From assembly GCA_035399845.1 (NCBI GenBank), contig DAOPJV010000033.1, forward strand, positions 1-64,000: a stretch of 64,000 nucleotides of DNA. The letters are read 5' to 3'. Made by a program: the position numbers and the translations under genes. Shown here one piece after another: positions 34,983 through 43,355 of the stretch. How positions within the stretch are numbered: position 1 is the first letter of the stretch; each line of letters starts with the position of its first letter. Below the pieces are notes generated by a model that searched no databases, was not told where the DNA came from, and was given only the letters and a program-made list of their open reading frames with translations. This DNA comes from ECT2AJA-110-A sp035399845. GTDB lineage: Bacteria; Planctomycetota; Phycisphaerae; UBA1845; UTPLA1.

Positions 34983-35105
34983 ATGCTAGATCTTGGCGGT
35001 ACGTTTACTGCGTTTCTCGATTCGATTTTCGGCTTCGTGAATGGTCTGCTCTCGGCCGTCTTTTCCGGCCTGACCACGTTCTTCAATAACCTGAACGTGT
35101 TCTGA
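34983..35105 (+). CDS. 40-residue hydrophobic peptide
   Basis: A short gene with a strong ribosome binding site (GGAGG, 7-8 bases before the ATG) and a strong terminator 36 bases after its stop. The peptide MLDLGGTFTAFLDSIFGFVN.. is rich in Phe, Leu and Gly, has two Asp and no Lys or Arg, and could form one amphipathic or membrane helix. No signal-peptide cleavage site or cysteine is present. Resemblance in size to type I toxins, small membrane peptides and export-independent surfactant peptides is only general. A longer open frame starts at 34737, but its upstream part has no ribosome binding site. Confidence 0.55.
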   Translation: MLDLGGTFTAFLDSIFGFVNGLLSAVFSGLTTFFNNLNVF

Positions 35106-35140
35106 ACCCGACTTTCGCCAAATCACTGAAATGAAACGCC

Positions 35141-35183
35141 ACGGGGCGATGCGACGGATCGTCGCATCGCCCCGTTTTCATTT
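35141..35183 (+). terminator. 15-bp perfect-stem terminator
   Basis: ACGGGGCGATGCGAC (35141-35155) pairs with 35161-35175 around GGATC, followed by TTTCATTT. It ends the small-peptide transcript and may also serve the convergent metalloprotease gene. Confidence 0.85.
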
Positions 35184-35200
35184 GACATGTCTGTCCCGCG

Positions 35201-37024
35201 TCAGGCGCCGATCAGCGAATCGACAAAGGCCTGAACATCGCGGCCATCCACCGCCCCATCGCAGTTCATATCCGCCGCCGCAACCGATGGCGACTGGCCA
35301 AGCAGGATATCCACGAACGGCGCAATATCCGCAATATCCATCTGCGAATCACCCGTCAGGTCACCGCCGGCGACGGTCAACCCCCAGCTGACGACACCGT
35401 TGCCCTGCGCGTTGGTCGCGCGAATCGCGATCGTGTACGGCGTCGATGACGGCGTCGGATCATTCCACGTGACGACACCTGAGCCGTTGTTGATCGTCAT
35501 TCCCTGCGGCGGCGTCCCGTCGAATGACCAGTTCAACACGGGCGCCATACAGGCCGGGTTCGTCAGTTGCGGCGTCGGTCCGACGTATGCTCCGTCACAC
35601 GGCGCGATCGTCGCGTCCGCGATCGGTGTGATCTGTGGCGGCGCCCCCGTCACGCCGATGAAGATGTCCTTCGTGACGCTGCCTGCGCCGTTGGTCGCTC
35701 GAACGAAAATGCGATACTGGAAAGGAGAGGGAACGGGATTCGGCCACGTGATCTTTCCGGTTTGCGGGTCGATCGCCATGCCCGGCTCCGGGTTGTCCAG
35801 CGTCCACATGATCGGCGCCATGTTGAGTGGCAGCGTGACCACGGGTGGAGCGCTCAGGTAAGGCTGACCGCACACGGCGACATCCGATCCGAGGTTTCCG
35901 AAATCCGGGACGCGCTGCCCGACGATCAGCGGCTCGCAATAGACGACTGTATTGTTGTCCTCAAACGTCTCGGCAACCTCGTTCAGATCATCAAAGATTG
36001 AGCCAAGATAGTACGTTCCCGCCGCCATATCCGCCGGCATGTCGATGTCCACATCGAAATCGAATCCATCGCCATAGGCGATGTCCCACAACAATGCGCC
36101 GAGATCCGTATCGCTCGTTGTGATCGTCTCGTCTGTCGACAGGTAGAAGCCCTGCGAGACAGTCAGTTCGTTGGTCACGCCGAAGTTCTCAATCACGCTC
36201 CGCGCCGTCAGCGTGTCGCCCGGATAAACGATGGCCGGCGTGAAGAAGACGGGAATCGCCTTGCCCAGCGTTGTGCCCGCTGTGAAGTTCGCGTTCGCCA
36301 GATCGCGGACCGGCGGATTGCTCGGTCCCGACGCCGGGTAGAGATATCGCACGCCGTTGCGATCGTCGGCGTGCGTTTCGACGATGTTCTGATCGCCGAT
36401 GGGACCGCCGCTTGGGTAACGCGGATTCATCGTCGTGACGAACCAGGAGAAACCAGCGGGCTCGTCGCCGACGGGTTCGTGGCCGAGTCCCAGCGCGTGC
36501 CCCATTTCATGGACGGCGACGAGCAGGAAGGAAAAGCCGCCATCCGGTATCGGCGCCGCGACGACGTCGCACGTCGGATTCGTGTCCAGCGTGTAGCCGA
36601 CGCCCTCGGGGAAGTCACTGAAGACCATGTCCATGTCGAACCAGACGGCCCCGTTGTTCACGAGAAACGTCACGCCGAGCACGCCGGGATCCAGGTCTTC
36701 CGACGGGACGGCCGCCGTATCACTGAATCCGTCGAAGTTATCAATCGGATAATCCTGATCGGCGCGGATGTACGAATACTCGAAGACGGAACCGGGAACG
36801 ATATTCCAGAGGACCATCGACTCGAGGATCAGGATGTCCGTCTCGCCGCCGGGCGGAAACGTCGATGGCGACAGGTAACGCACGCTCTCGGCGCCCGGCC
36901 ACACAACGTCGAAGCCGCCCACCTGAAACCAACTGAACGCGTGGGCGTTCTGCGGAATGACAAAGAGTGTCGCCATGATCGCGACAACAACACAGCGACG
37001 CGTGGACGCGAAGGCGCTCATCAT
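35201..37024 (-). CDS. exported matrixin-like metalloprotease with dockerin-like tail
   Basis: A 607-residue secreted protein. Signal peptide near residues 1-29 (VVVAIMATLFVIPQNAHA). The zinc-binding metzincin motif VHEMGHALGLGHE gives His172, Glu173, His176 and His182, with a Met-turn (TTMNPRY, Met199) 17 residues later, as in matrixins. Downstream are a CARDB-like domain, two immunoglobulin/cadherin-like repeats with VVTWNDPTP and ITWPNPVP, and a C-terminal pair of Asp-rich dockerin-like loops (GDLTGDSQMDIADI and ADMNCDGAVDGRDV). The start overlaps the stop of the upstream gene (ATGA), so translation is likely coupled. Confidence 0.87.
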   Translation of the reverse strand: MMSAFASTRRCVVVAIMATLFVIPQNAHAFSWFQVGGFDVVWPGAESVRYLSPSTFPPGGETDILILESMVLWNIVPGSVFEYSYIRADQDYPIDNFDGFSDTAAVPSEDLDPGVLGVTFLVNNGAVWFDMDMVFSDFPEGVGYTLDTNPTCDVVAAPIPDGGFSFLLVAVHEMGHALGLGHEPVGDEPAGFSWFVTTMNPRYPSGGPIGDQNIVETHADDRNGVRYLYPASGPSNPPVRDLANANFTAGTTLGKAIPVFFTPAIVYPGDTLTARSVIENFGVTNELTVSQGFYLSTDETITTSDTDLGALLWDIAYGDGFDFDVDIDMPADMAAGTYYLGSIFDDLNEVAETFEDNNTVVYCEPLIVGQRVPDFGNLGSDVAVCGQPYLSAPPVVTLPLNMAPIMWTLDNPEPGMAIDPQTGKITWPNPVPSPFQYRIFVRATNGAGSVTKDIFIGVTGAPPQITPIADATIAPCDGAYVGPTPQLTNPACMAPVLNWSFDGTPPQGMTINNGSGVVTWNDPTPSSTPYTIAIRATNAQGNGVVSWGLTVAGGDLTGDSQMDIADIAPFVDILLGQSPSVAAADMNCDGAVDGRDVQAFVDSLIGA

Positions 37025-37938
37025 TCGCCTCCCTTCGCGTCATTCGCCACCGGCGATCGGGATTCGGAGTTGTCGCTCGCGCCTGTCGCGGATTCGCTCG
37101 GCGGCGTTTCATGGGTCGATGCGCCGCGGCGTCGCTCCGGCGTCGCCTCACGAATGGACTGTGAAGTCCGGGGCTTCTCCCCCGCCGTTGGCGCGGCCGC
37201 CTTCGCATTGGCGCCGCGGATCGGCACAGGGCGTAGCGTCACAACAATGCGGTTTCCGGCGGGACGCGACAGCTTGTGGTCCCTGCTCGCGTCCAGCGTC
37301 GGCTGAATCGCGGCGCGAAACGCATCGAATGACATCAGAGGTCGGGTCGCTTCCTTCGAGTGATCGACCACGCGCAGTGTGGATGAGGCGCTCGACACCT
37401 GGCCATGGACATGGGCGCGTGGCGAGACAGCGTATTCGATCCACGTCTCGTCATTCACACCGGCGACAGGAAGGCCGCCGTGCTGATAGACGTGCGCGAC
37501 GCCATCCGAATCGTCGACAACTCGAAACGCCCCCTGGCCAAGACCGACAGTCGGGAAGGTCCTGTAGTCGGGCAGGAGAAAGAGGACCCATCGCTGGCCC
37601 GTCCTGAATTCGGGGGCGCAGCAGATCCGCTGTCGGAATTCGCCGACGGCGCCGCCCGGCGTGATCAGCGTGCGCCGCGTGGGCGCTCCGTCGTATCCCC
37701 CCTTGAGGTACTCGATGTTTCGCAGCTCGACAGTTGTCTCAATTCGGCGCGGCTGATCCGCCCAGGCGGATGTCGTGTCACCGATGTCGGCGATGATGAC
37801 CTGGGCGGCGTAGTCACTCATCGTTGCGACGCTCATCGGCGTCACAGTGCTTGCGCGCGATTCAGCGATGGCGCCGAGCAGGCCGACGGCCCCTGCAACG
37901 GCGATCATCGCCATGCGCGTCAATCGTCCTCGGATCAT
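37021..37938 (-). CDS. exported protein paired with the matrixin gene
   Basis: A 305-residue protein with a signal peptide (MIAVAGAVGLLGAIAESRAS). The middle (about 50-190) resembles the beta-rich segment of planctomycete exported proteins with a YAAQVIIADIGD start and an RTGQRWVLFLLPDYRT block. The last 70 residues are low complexity, rich in Ser, Thr, Glu and Arg. It shares a 4-base overlap with the downstream matrixin-like gene and probably acts with it, perhaps as an inhibitor, chaperone or substrate; that is inference from the overlap. No family name is recognised. Confidence 0.72.
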   Translation of the reverse strand: MIRGRLTRMAMIAVAGAVGLLGAIAESRASTVTPMSVATMSDYAAQVIIADIGDTTSAWADQPRRIETTVELRNIEYLKGGYDGAPTRRTLITPGGAVGEFRQRICCAPEFRTGQRWVLFLLPDYRTFPTVGLGQGAFRVVDDSDGVAHVYQHGGLPVAGVNDETWIEYAVSPRAHVHGQVSSASSTLRVVDHSKEATRPLMSFDAFRAAIQPTLDASRDHKLSRPAGNRIVVTLRPVPIRGANAKAAAPTAGEKPRTSQSIREATPERRRGASTHETPPSESATGASDNSESRSPVANDAKGGE

Positions 37939-38161
37939 CCGGCTGCGCCTCCCACTTCGCCGAGCGGCGTCGGCCGACTCGATGCGAATAGTTATCGGTC
38001 CTAAGATTCAGGCCTACGAGAACTCGCTATCAGAATCGTAAGTCCCGCCCCGCCAAGGGGTCAATGAAATGCGCCCAGGCGTCCGCCTGAGATATCGGCC
38101 AGTCATTGGGCGAAGAGAGCCGTAGCGCCTGTGAGGAATTCGATCGATTCACCGAATCTGT

Positions 38162-38201
38162 AAAAAAGACGAGACGGGCCGGCCGAGGCCACAACCCGTC
38201 T
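38162..38201 (-). terminator. terminator of the FlgM-like gene
   Basis: On the minus strand AGACGGG pairs with CCCGTCT (38201-38195 with 38078+100 region, i.e. 38078 is not involved; the partner is 38078-free stretch 38178-38172) followed by CGTCTTTTTT. It lies 33 bases after the stop of the FlgM-like gene. Confidence 0.65.
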
Positions 38202-38234
38202 ACGTCCGTTGAACATCTTGATCTGAAGCCGAGG

Positions 38235-38534
38235 TCAGAAAGCGACCGATCCCGATCTTCCGATATCTTCGAACAGTCGCTCCGACGCGATGTTCAAACG
38301 TTCTGATGTGACAAACGTGCCCTTGTCGATCTGCGATCGAATGTCCACGATCCGTCGCGCCCGCTCATCCGGCAGTTCAGCCAGCTGGTTCAGAAATCGC
38401 GCGAGCTCCGAGATTTCGACGCGATCACTCTGTTCCGTCGCGAGCTTGGGGGCCACTCGGCGCGTCGATTGCTGTGCGAACTCTCGAAGCGTCGCCGAAG
38501 ATGCCAGTCCGTCGATGATACCGATATCCGCCAT
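38235..38534 (-). CDS. FlgM-like anti-sigma factor
   Basis: A 99-residue protein whose C-terminal half (about 38-90) has the FlgM pattern: DRVEISELARFLNQLAELPDERARRIVDIRSQIDKGTFVTSERLNIASERL in order, short of exact family consensus. FlgM binds the flagellar sigma factor FliA (sigma28) and holds it until hook completion. AAGGG precedes the ATG at good spacing. No flagellar structural gene or FliA lies nearby in this window, so a role in flagellar regulation is inferred from the protein alone. A minus-strand terminator follows. Confidence 0.72.
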   Translation of the reverse strand: MADIGIIDGLASSATLREFAQQSTRRVAPKLATEQSDRVEISELARFLNQLAELPDERARRIVDIRSQIDKGTFVTSERLNIASERLFEDIGRSGSVAF

Positions 38535-39066
38535 TCAAATTACCCTTCTGTCGTTGGCGTCGCGGATCCGTCCGCTGGTAGAAGATTTACGATCCGGGGC
38601 CTCGACGGTTCGGCCGTCGCTGTCAATTTCTGCGTGCTCCCGGCATTTCTCGCAGCCCGGGTGGTGGGCTCCAGCCACCGTTCCCGTGCCCGATTGATAT
38701 CGGATCCCAGCACTGAAACGCTGGAGAAAATCCGGACCCGCTCGACACTATATCTAGGGCTCAAAACCGAGCGAAACGAAGCGGGACTGCCGAACAGCAG
38801 GCCCCGAAATTATGGGACAAATTGCCGTAAATCCTTGAAAAACGACGATGTACGCGCATCCCGGCGACTGTGATTTGTGACCCCGGGCTTCATCGATCCC
38901 AGCACACATCCACTACATGTGGTAGTCCCTCGAACCACTGAACGCATCATCGATCCGGAGGGCAAATGAGAAAATCAATACGAGGCTTTTTATCGGAATA
39001 CGTATTTCGCCTGTGCGCCACCCCGCAGGTTTCGCCGATTCCCGGAAACCTAACGGCGGTTCGCAT
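38535..39066. other. gene-free stretch upstream of the FlgM-like gene
   Basis: No gene is supported. A 74-codon open frame ends 5 bases before the FlgM-like ATG but its peptide is not protein-like. GGTGG..CCACC symmetry at about 38660-38681 resembles the palindromic repeat family found elsewhere in the window. Confidence 0.45.
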
Positions 39067-39426
39067 TCAGCGCTTTGGTGTCGGGCTGCTGTCCGCCTCC
39101 GCACGATCCGGCGCCACCTCCGGAAAGTCACTGCCCGCCGTGTGCGTCGCCTCGTATTTCACCTCGAGTATCCGAAGGCCGATCACGAGATTCACCAGTT
39201 GCCCGGTGACAAACACGAAGTCTCGTCGAAACGCCGCATAGACGGCGATCACACCCGTCGCCAGCAGACACACATAGACGAGCGATGTCGGAAGCGTGAA
39301 GCGTTTCTGCCGCTTCGACATCTGAAGGTGCATCACGAGGCAAACGAGAATCGTCACCTGCGCCATGACGCCGATGACGAGCCATACCGTTTCCAGGCTG
39401 AGTTCACTGAACAACGATCGCCCCAC
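39067..39426 (-). CDS. LAB_N-domain small membrane protein
   Basis: A 119-residue protein with three membrane spans and the segment FVFVTGQLVNLVIGLRILEVKYE. That matches the N-terminal domain of lipid-A-disaccharide synthase-like membrane proteins (LAB_N), which in stand-alone form are of unknown function. The C-terminal 20 residues are charged. It begins 47 bases after the permease gene on the same strand, so it is probably the last gene of the importer operon. A link between the importer and lipid A-type biochemistry is not established. Confidence 0.75.
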   Translation of the reverse strand: MGRSLFSELSLETVWLVIGVMAQVTILVCLVMHLQMSKRQKRFTLPTSLVYVCLLATGVIAVYAAFRRDFVFVTGQLVNLVIGLRILEVKYEATHTAGSDFPEVAPDRAEADSSPTPKR

Positions 39427-39473
39427 TTCCCATCAACAGGCGGACAACGCCCACGCGTCGGCGCGCCTGTCAT

Positions 39474-40541
39474 CTAACGCTGCGAATCGGTCAGTCCGCC
39501 GCGCGTGTACAGCAACACCAGAAATATCGGCACGCCGACGATGGCCGTGACGACGCCAATCGGCAGACTTGCGCTCGCGCTTGCGCTCGACGCAATGGCG
39601 GACCAGGCGCCCATCACAGTCTGCGACAGCCAGTCACAGACCGCCAGGAAGACTCCGCCGATCAGGGCCGAGGCGGGCAGCAGCAGTCGGCAGTCGCGTC
39701 CCATCGCCAGCGCCGTCACCTGCGGCACAACGAGCCCCACAAAACCGATGGGGCCGCAGACAGCAACGACCGCCGACGTCGCGAGTGACGCAAACACAAG
39801 ACAGATCAACTGAAGGCGCCGCACGTCGACACCACGGGAAGTCGCGAGGTCTTCGCCCATCATGTACTGATTCAGCCCTCGCGCCTGCCACAGCAGCAGC
39901 AGCCACGACGGAACCAGCACCACGAAACTCGGCGCCGTCTGCTGGACGCCCAGCGCATCGAGCGATCCCATCATCCATCGGACAATGCTGAACGTCTCGC
40001 GCTGGTTCGACAGGTACGTGACGAGCATCATCATCGCCGAACAGAACAGTCCCATCGTCACGCCCGCAAGCAACAGCTCCGCCGTTCCCATCCGACGATT
40101 CGCGCGCGTGATCAACAGGATCAGACCGATGACCAGCAGCGAACCGAGAAATGATGACATGGATACCGGCGTCAGGCCGAGGATCGACCAGGTCCATCCG
40201 AACTTGACGGCGACGAGCGCGCCGAGCGATCCGCCATTCACGACGCCCAGTGTGTAGGGCGTGGCGAGCGCATTGCGAAACAACGTCTGGAAGACGGCGC
40301 CGCACAGCCCGAGCGTGATACCGGCCTGCAGCGCCAGCAAAGTTCGCGAAAGGCGCAGCTCAAATCCGATCGTGAACGCCGCCGAGTCGTAATCGCCCGC
40401 GAACAGCGCGCGCCAGGCGTCACGCCATCCCACAGTATCCCATTGCGTGCCGATCCCCGGACTCACGACCAGCACGGCGACAACGCCCAGCGCGCAGACG
40501 CCGAGCGATCCCCAGAAACGAGCGGCGGACATTCGCTTCAT
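39474..40541 (-). CDS. FecCD-type ABC permease
   Basis: A 355-residue polytopic permease of the FecCD/BtuC family for iron-siderophore, haem or cobalamin import. Family motifs: LRLSRTLLALQAGITLGLCGAVFQTLFRNALATPYTLGV and ATSRGVDVRRLQ, and CGPIGFVGLVVPQ near the C-terminal third. ATG 40541 overlaps the ATPase stop (ATGA) and has GGAAGG about 8 bases upstream; longer readings run into the ATPase gene. Second to last gene of the operon SBP, ATPase, permease, LAB_N. Substrate cannot be inferred from the permease. Confidence 0.93.
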   Translation of the reverse strand: MKRMSAARFWGSLGVCALGVVAVLVVSPGIGTQWDTVGWRDAWRALFAGDYDSAAFTIGFELRLSRTLLALQAGITLGLCGAVFQTLFRNALATPYTLGVVNGGSLGALVAVKFGWTWSILGLTPVSMSSFLGSLLVIGLILLITRANRRMGTAELLLAGVTMGLFCSAMMMLVTYLSNQRETFSIVRWMMGSLDALGVQQTAPSFVVLVPSWLLLLWQARGLNQYMMGEDLATSRGVDVRRLQLICLVFASLATSAVVAVCGPIGFVGLVVPQVTALAMGRDCRLLLPASALIGGVFLAVCDWLSQTVMGAWSAIASSASASASLPIGVVTAIVGVPIFLVLLYTRGGLTDSQR

Positions 40542-41368
40542 TCGACCTTCCCCCGATCCGCCGCCAATGGGAGCGCGTCCGACGGCGCAAGCATCGCGAC
40601 GCTTCGTCCCTCTATGTCGATCGCCCGGACCGACACTTCGAAAACGGGAGACAGGACCTCGGGGCGCAGCACATCGATCGTCGGACCGCTGCAAACCACT
40701 CGCCCGCCCCGCATGAGCAGAACGCCGTCGCAATACCGTCCGGCGAGATTCAGATCGTGCGTCACAACCACCACGGCCACGCGACGCTCGTCCGCCATCC
40801 GCCGAAGGATGTCGAAGATCGCGATCTGATGACGCCAGTCCAGCGCCGTCGTCGGTTCGTCGAGCAGCAGGATGTCCGGCGCCTGCGCGATCGCCGCGGC
40901 CAGGTGCACTCGCTGCGCCTCACCGCCGGAGAGTGACGCGACAGAGCGATCAATGAACCCGATCGTTTCCGTCAGCGTCATGGCGTCGCGCGCAATCGCG
41001 ATGTCCTGCGCCGATTCGAACAGGCCAAATCCTCGATGCGGATATCGGCCGAGCAGGACGACCTGCCCGGCGGTCATTCCCGGCGTTACGGGCACGCGCT
41101 GTGGAAGGTAGGCGATTCGCCGCGCCCGCTCGACGGCGCTCATGCCGGACAGTGACACGCCGTCCAGGCTCACGGCGCCGTCCGCCGGACGCGCGAGCCC
41201 GGCGAGCATTCGAAGCAGCGTGCTCTTGCCGGCGCCGTTCGGTCCCACGATTCCCCAGCACGCGCCGGCGCTCGCGGACAGGGACACGTCGATCAGGAAG
41301 TCGCGCCGCCCGTCGAACGAGTAGCGCACACGCTCCGCTGTCAGCGTTGTCGATGCGCGGCTATTCAC
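40538..41368 (-). CDS. FecE/BtuD-type ABC ATPase
   Basis: A 276-residue ATPase of the iron-chelate/B12 importer family. Walker A GPNGAGKS (42-49), signature LSGGEAQR, Walker B ILLLDEPTTALD and the switch His in VVVTHDLN. PLRXVPVTPGMT and LGRYPHRG segments are characteristic of this family. GTG 41368 is chosen; it overlaps the binding-protein stop by 8 bases and has GAGGT about 6 bases upstream. It couples with the permease through ATGA. Confidence 0.94.
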   Translation of the reverse strand: MNSRASTTLTAERVRYSFDGRRDFLIDVSLSASAGACWGIVGPNGAGKSTLLRMLAGLARPADGAVSLDGVSLSGMSAVERARRIAYLPQRVPVTPGMTAGQVVLLGRYPHRGFGLFESAQDIAIARDAMTLTETIGFIDRSVASLSGGEAQRVHLAAAIAQAPDILLLDEPTTALDWRHQIAIFDILRRMADERRVAVVVVTHDLNLAGRYCDGVLLMRGGRVVCSGPTIDVLRPEVLSPVFEVSVRAIDIEGRSVAMLAPSDALPLAADRGKVE

Positions 41369-42305
41369 GTGCGACCTCGGGATGCAGCGTGGCGGACAGA
41401 AGTCGCACGGAATCGACAACGCGCGGCGAGGGAATCAGGAGATAGTCTTCCGTCAGAAGATACACGCGATGATTCCGCACGGCCGGAATCGACGGCAGCG
41501 CGTTCCACTGTTCGAGCATCGTCGTCCGCAGCGCGTCAGACATGCGGCTCGCCTCGACGGCTTCGATGATCACATCGGGCTTCGCGGCGAGAATCTCCTC
41601 GGCGCTGACCTGCGGGTAGGCGACGTTCAACTCGCCGAACACGTTCTCACCTCCCGCGAGACGGATCACGTCGTTCACGAACGCGCCCCGACCAAAGGTG
41701 ACGACGTTCCGAATTCCGTCGACGTCCCGGTTCACGATCATGAGTGTCCGAACGCGCGGCCGATTCGCGACGCGCGCGTGAAGCGCGTCCAGCTCATCGC
41801 GCAGTCGCCGCGAAAGTTCGTGCGCCGCATCCGCCGCGCCGAGTCGCTCACCCAGCGCCTCGATCTCACGGAAGATGTCCTCCAGCGTATCGGTTGCGTC
41901 GTGATACACATCGATCCCGCGTTTCGCGCACAGCGCCTCGACAGTCGGCATCTGACCGCGCAACACGACGAGGTCCGGATCGAGCGTCACGATCCGTTCG
42001 AGGTCCGGATCCATGATGCCCCCGACGCGCGCTCGCTGCGTCAGCGATTCGGGGAACACGCAGAAGTCACTCACGCCAACGATGCGATCCGCGAGACCGA
42101 TGGCGGCGATTGACTCGGCGGCGTTCGGCGCGAGCGTCACGATGCGCATCGGCGTTCCCGCGCGGGTCGTCGCCGTGTTTCGACTCGCGTCGTCCCGGGC
42201 GTCCGTCCGATCGCACGCCCGGACACCGAGCGCGATCGCCAGCGTCAGCGTCAGCATGCCGAACCGGCGGCGCCAGCGGGTCGTTGATTTCACATGGGGT
42301 TCCAT
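41361..42305 (-). CDS. BtuF/FecB-type binding lipoprotein
   Basis: A 314-residue substrate-binding protein, first gene of the importer operon. The sequence RIVTLAPNAAESIAAIGLADRIVGVSDFCVFPESL..RVGGIMDPDLERIVTLDPDLVVL fits cobalamin-type BtuF better than siderophore binders. The N-terminus (GMLTLTLAIALGVRAC) ends in a cysteine with a loose lipobox (VRAC), so it may be a lipoprotein. ATG 42305 is the first in-frame start not overlapping the divergent purQ, which begins 97 bases away. No riboswitch fits in that gap. Confidence 0.87.
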   Translation of the reverse strand: MEPHVKSTTRWRRRFGMLTLTLAIALGVRACDRTDARDDASRNTATTRAGTPMRIVTLAPNAAESIAAIGLADRIVGVSDFCVFPESLTQRARVGGIMDPDLERIVTLDPDLVVLRGQMPTVEALCAKRGIDVYHDATDTLEDIFREIEALGERLGAADAAHELSRRLRDELDALHARVANRPRVRTLMIVNRDVDGIRNVVTFGRGAFVNDVIRLAGGENVFGELNVAYPQVSAEEILAAKPDVIIEAVEASRMSDALRTTMLEQWNALPSIPAVRNHRVYLLTEDYLLIPSPRVVDSVRLLSATLHPEVARE

Positions 42306-42390
42306 CCGGGTCACGCGCCCATTGTCCGATGCGCGTCGGCGCGAGTCAAAAACCGCCCGGCGTCGGTCGTGCGTCCGGCCCGGCATCCGA

Positions 42391-42396
42391 TACAAT
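42391..42396 (+). promoter_or_regulatory. -10 element directly before purQ
   Basis: TACAAT is followed by only 6 bases (CCGGGC) and the purQ ATG, so the transcript would start at or near the start codon. No ribosome binding site is possible. The -35 region is poor. Confidence 0.45.
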
Positions 42397-42402
42397 CCGG
42401 GC

Positions 42403-43188
42403 ATGGCAACCATCCGCGTCCTCGTCGTCCGAGCCCCCGGGATCAACTGTGAAGAAGAGACGGCCTTCGCCTGGCGACAGGCCGGCGCCGAGGCGACGCC
42501 CGTCCACGTCAGGCGGCTCATCGAATCGCCCGAGGCGCTGGACGCGTTTCAGATCGTCACGATCCCCGGCGGCTTCAGCTACGGCGACGACATCGCCAGC
42601 GGCAGCATCCTCGCCAATCAGATGCGCCAGGGACTCGGCGACGCGCTCACGCGATTCGTCGACCGCGGCGGACTCGTCATCGGAATCTGCAACGGCTTCC
42701 AGGTGCTCGTCCGACTGGGCCTCGTCCCGGGCGCCGACGCCCCCGCCAGGGCGACGCTCACGTGGAATGACTCCGGTCGCTACGAGGCCCGCTGGGTCCA
42801 CCTGCGGGCGAGCGTGTCGCACTGCCCCTTCCTCCGCGAGGACGAGCTCTATCACCTGCCTGTCGCCCACGGTGAAGGCCGCATCGCCATGGAGGACGGG
42901 AGCGCTGGCGCGGATCGGCTTTCGGCCGCGAATCGCATCGCCCTTCGCTACGTCTCAGCCGCCGGATCAGCCCCGATCTTCCCCGAAAACCCCAATGGCA
43001 GCATTGAAAACGCGGCTGGCCTCACAGACAGCACTGGCAGAGTGCTCGGCCTGATGCCCCATCCCGAAAGAAATATCTTTGCGTGCAACCGCCCCGCCGG
43101 CGCCCGCGGCGCCAGCTCTGAAATTGACGGCCACCCCGTTTATCAGGGCAACCGGTTGTTTGAGAACGCGATTTCCGCCCTTCGCTGA
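42403..43188 (+). CDS. purQ: phosphoribosylformylglycinamidine synthase subunit PurQ
   Basis: Glutaminase subunit of FGAM synthase (purine biosynthesis step 4). The 261-residue protein has the class I amidotransferase triad: Cys96 in GICNGFQVL, and the His/Glu of GLMPHPERN. N-terminal VLVVRAPGINCEEET and IPGGFSYGDDIASGSILAN are PurQ-specific. It is about 35 residues longer than the common small PurQ (about 225), with extra C-terminal residues after the His/Glu motif. purL and purS are not in this window. A TACAAT lies 6 bases before the ATG, suggesting a leaderless mRNA. Confidence 0.93.
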   Translation: MATIRVLVVRAPGINCEEETAFAWRQAGAEATPVHVRRLIESPEALDAFQIVTIPGGFSYGDDIASGSILANQMRQGLGDALTRFVDRGGLVIGICNGFQVLVRLGLVPGADAPARATLTWNDSGRYEARWVHLRASVSHCPFLREDELYHLPVAHGEGRIAMEDGSAGADRLSAANRIALRYVSAAGSAPIFPENPNGSIENAAGLTDSTGRVLGLMPHPERNIFACNRPAGARGASSEIDGHPVYQGNRLFENAISALR

Positions 43189-43355
43189 CCCCGATTTCGG
43201 GCCCATATAGAGTATACCCCTCCCGCAACATCCGCCGATTTATCCCCACGGTTGGTCCGCAAGATCCCGCGTTCGGCCGACGCCGATCGCGTATTCAGGA
43301 ACGCTCTCGAGACGAATTCCCGTCCCCGATTCAGATGCACGCAAGGAAGCAGATC

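Noticed and set aside
37992..37999. ACCGATAA on the minus strand before the matrixin pair, resembling a sigma28 -10
   Set aside because: Seven of eight bases match, but the matching -35 (TAAA) is absent at the correct distance, so one chance match is the simpler explanation.
38540..38764. Short frame ending 5 bases before the FlgM-like start on the same strand
   Set aside because: The spacing is suggestive of coupling, but the 74-residue peptide has no recognisable features and no good ribosome binding site. Conservation data would be needed.
41361..42402. Cobalamin riboswitch upstream of the importer
   Set aside because: Only 97 bases separate the binding-protein ATG from the divergent purQ ATG and no B12-box-like sequence is present.
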